NCBI GenBank assembly: GCA_023390115.1
Contig: JAEWDM010000023.1
Coordinates: 1-64,000, forward strand
From: Bacillota bacterium
Lineage (GTDB): Bacteria > Bacillota > Clostridia > Acetivibrionales > DSM-27016
Direction: 5' to 3'
Length of the DNA stretch: 64,000 bases
Part shown: positions 62,224 to 64,000 of the stretch, piece after piece
Position numbering within the stretch: the first letter of the stretch is position 1
Layout of the letters: each line of letters opens with the position of its first letter
The notes under the pieces: generated by a model
What the model saw: the letters and a program-made list of their open reading frames with translations, nothing else
What the model was told of the DNA's origin: nothing
The model's database searches: none
Program-made: the position numbers and the translations under genes

Positions 62224-62476
62224 TGTATTTTTCTCTTATGCTTTTTAAAGAGGCTTCTCCGTCAAGCACTTTTCCTTCTTTAAGCTGTTCTTCGGCAGCC
62301 ATAAGCTTATCATACACATCAAGCATAAACATTTTTTCCTTATATATTTCCATACTCATAATTACCATATCTCCATAGCCATTCTTAGTTACAAAAATAG
62401 GCTCTTTCAATTCATGGCACATTTTAGAGATCTCACTTGTATTTTTCAAATCCCGAATCGGAATAATCCGAGGCAT
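62216..62476 (-). CDS. Phd/YefM-family antitoxin
   Basis: 86 residues: MPRIIPIRDLKNTSEISKMC, PIFVTKNGYGDMVIMSMEIY, then a helical acidic tail that would wrap the toxin. The ATG at 62476 has GGGAG at about 9 nt; a TTG 3 codons earlier is less likely. It is first in the two-gene unit with its own promoter at 62503-62532, and it is expected to repress that promoter. Confidence 0.92.
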   Translation of the reverse strand: MPRIIPIRDLKNTSEISKMCHELKEPIFVTKNGYGDMVIMSMEIYKEKMFMLDVYDKLMAAEEQLKEGKVLDGEASLKSIREKYNV

Positions 62477-62502
62477 AATTCCCAACTCCCTTCGTGGCTA
62501 AA

Positions 62503-62532
62503 TTGTACCATAATTATGCCCCGCCGTCAAAA
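62503..62532 (-). promoter_or_regulatory. Promoter of the toxin-antitoxin pair
   Basis: TTGACG (62532-62527), an 18-nt spacer and TACAAT (62508-62503) on the minus strand, about 27 nt before the antitoxin start. Confidence 0.65.
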
Positions 62533-62692
62533 TCCTAATTCATTTCGGGCGTATCAAAATAACACATATGTGAATCGGCTACAACAACACAGCCGCGGTT
62601 AGCCGCCTTGCCCTCAAAGGCTTAAGGGCATAAAAAGACTGGGTATTGAGCCAAGTACCGTTACAATCACGCCGCCCGCCCCTAACCCTATC

Positions 62693-63820
62693 TCACGCCC
62701 TGGACTGTAAAATGAGGATAAGTATAACGGAAACGGGAATAACCCAAAATGCTGCGCTTATAGCCGTAAAGTTTGCAATTACTCCCATAAGGAAGGGTAC
62801 AGCCACCCCTCCCCCTGCTCCCGCAGTCATCATAGCGCCCATTGCGGTCCCTGTATACTCAGGGTATCTATTGGCAATAATAGACATCAGAACCGGCCAA
62901 ACAGCAGAAAATCCCAGTCCGACACCAAAAAAGCAAATGATGCCTATAGCTTCGCTTCTCCAGATCAGCGGTACGGTAATAAACAACAGCGAAATCAACA
63001 GGCCCGCTTTAAGAAATAAAGTATTTTTGCTGCTGAACCTGCTTGCCAGATATCTGCCAACTATCATTCCCGACCAATAAATTGATAATACGTAGCTTCC
63101 CAACGCTTTTAATTCATATGAGCTTTCAAAATATGTATTAAGCCAAAAAGCAACGCCTTCTTCAATCCCAACGTAAATGAACATAGATATGCACAGCATA
63201 ACGAAGGCTTTTTCCTTAAATAATTTGACGGAAATAAGCTTGCTTCCGGTGCCGCTGTCCTTCGAGGGCTTACCTTTATTTATCGTTATCCGTGCAAAAT
63301 TTGTCAGAAGCACTGCAAAAAGCACAATTAACAAAAGAAAAATTGTTTTCCAGCTTCCCGATACCCTTTCGGTTAATAATGCCGCAAGCGGACCTGCTAC
63401 CGCTCCTACACAAAAAAACACCTGCGACATGCTTATAACCCTGCCTGCCTCTCCTATGTTCTCATCCGCAAGAACACCGGTGAGAACTCCCTCCGTCACT
63501 GCAAATCCGTTGCCAATCAAAAAAATGCCTATGGCAACCATCAATATTCCATTTGATAAAAATATAGCCGCAAGCCCCGAAATCATAATACAGAAGGATA
63601 TTATAACCACAGATTTTTTACCTGTCCTGTCACTTATTTCTCCAAAAATGAGCGGGGCTGTCAGAGATCCGATAAAATGAAGGGATATCAGTATCCCTAC
63701 AGCAGCGGCATTGATGGAATAGCTCTGTGAAATGGTGCTGAGAATGTTCTGATAGGCAGAAAGATATATCCCCAGCAGAATCATTGTCATATAGCATAAA
63801 ATATTCAGTCTTGTCTTCAT
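62693..63820 (-). CDS. MFS transporter
   Basis: 375 residues, about 12 membrane helices, with the MFS loop motif GEISDRTGKKSVVI between helices 2 and 3 and a second-half counterpart (GRYLASRFSSKNTLFL). The layout resembles the FucP/sugar-permease-like MFS branch. The ATG at 63820 follows GGGGGA at short spacing. It lies just after a sugar kinase-like gene on the same strand (17-nt gap), which supports a carbohydrate substrate, but the identity is open. Confidence 0.88.
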   Translation of the reverse strand: MKTRLNILCYMTMILLGIYLSAYQNILSTISQSYSINAAAVGILISLHFIGSLTAPLIFGEISDRTGKKSVVIISFCIMISGLAAIFLSNGILMVAIGIFLIGNGFAVTEGVLTGVLADENIGEAGRVISMSQVFFCVGAVAGPLAALLTERVSGSWKTIFLLLIVLFAVLLTNFARITINKGKPSKDSGTGSKLISVKLFKEKAFVMLCISMFIYVGIEEGVAFWLNTYFESSYELKALGSYVLSIYWSGMIVGRYLASRFSSKNTLFLKAGLLISLLFITVPLIWRSEAIGIICFFGVGLGFSAVWPVLMSIIANRYPEYTGTAMGAMMTAGAGGGVAVPFLMGVIANFTAISAAFWVIPVSVILILILQSRA

Positions 63821-63837
63821 AAGTCCCCCTAAAGCCT

Positions 63838-64000
63838 TTATCCTAAAACTCTGTCCTGAATTTCCCTGTATTCTGAATAAGCTTTTCTATAAATTTCCGC
63901 TGCCCCGCTGTCAGGCTTGTACGTTTTTTCTATAATCTTTATTTTGGAAAGCAGGTCTTCAAATCTCCTGTATATACCGCTTCCGATACCTGCTATAACA
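63838..64000 (-). CDS. C-terminal end of an FGGY-type carbohydrate kinase; partial
   Basis: The open frame runs off the window edge and ends at TAA 63838. The visible residues include VIAGIGSGIYRRFEDLLSK and IYRKAYSEYREIQDRVLG. This matches the end of xylulokinase-like FGGY kinases: a GxGxGxY/F loop, then a helix with Y...Y...Y ending shortly after. The N-terminal part is outside the window. It probably phosphorylates a sugar taken up by the adjacent MFS transporter. Confidence 0.6.
   Translation of the reverse strand, partial: VIAGIGSGIYRRFEDLLSKIKIIEKTYKPDSGAAEIYRKAYSEYREIQDRVLG

Noticed and set aside
1..64000. tRNA or rRNA genes, CRISPR arrays, prophage
   Set aside because: No cloverleaf-like or rRNA-like stretch, no regularly spaced repeats and no phage structural genes were seen in any spacer.

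Overview
The window reads as the chromosome of an anaerobic, spore-forming member of the Clostridia (Bacillota). The evidence is SpoVS, FapR-controlled fatty-acid genes in the Bacillota order, a LexA (DinR)-type box at recA, an indolepyruvate:ferredoxin oxidoreductase, several Fe-S oxidoreductases, strong GGAGG ribosome binding sites and frequent TTG/GTG starts. The genus cannot be fixed from the sequence alone.

Layout. (1) 1-7.1 kb: the tail of an HTH protein, then a minus-strand catabolic/transport operon. It has an intact promoter (6859-6887) and an intact terminator (about 528-570), but most of its reading frames carry deletions: an ABC ATPase joined to a binding-protein tail, a permease lacking its first membrane helix, a broken alcohol dehydrogenase, an N-terminally short enolase-superfamily enzyme joined to a partial C_GCAxxG_C_C domain, and remnants at both ends. 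A cysteine synthase joined to a complete C_GCAxxG_C_C domain is the only gene that looks whole. (2) 7.1-26.4 kb: a minus-strand housekeeping block: EFR1 ferrodoxin, UPF0182, ftsY, smc, spoVS, an Elp3-like radical SAM enzyme, rnc, fabF, acpP, fabG, fabD, fabH, plsX, fapR (with its own FapR box), pgsA and rimO. (3) 26.7-36.3 kb: an LtaS-type sulfatase, a small Cys-rich membrane peptide, DUF896, a cytoplasmic phospholipase-C-like protein, recX, recA (LexA box), murJ, cinA and ldh. (4) 36.6-41.6 kb: moxR-DUF58-transglutaminase operon and a PspC protein. (5) 41.7-49 kb: a minus-strand operon of an LctP-type permease, two phenylacetate-CoA ligases, iorA/iorB and a tandem-ACT protein, which together suggest uptake and oxidation of aromatic 2-oxo or 2-hydroxy acids to aryl-acyl-CoA. 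(6) 50.8-60.1 kb: a G+C-richer block lying between two exact 57-bp direct repeats. It encodes a 1863-residue surface protein (signal peptide, BspA-type LRRs, SLH domains, cell-wall-binding repeats), a 7TMR-DISM histidine kinase and a SARP/BTAD-type response regulator. A canonical c-di-GMP-I riboswitch aptamer starts about 18 nt after the surface-protein stop codon. (7) 60.1-64 kb: XRE regulator, aldo/keto reductase, ParE/Phd toxin-antitoxin pair, MFS transporter and the end of an FGGY-type sugar kinase.

The two most unusual parts are the repeat-bounded adhesin/two-component/riboswitch cassette and the deletion-riddled operon at the left end. No rRNA, tRNA or CRISPR array was seen.
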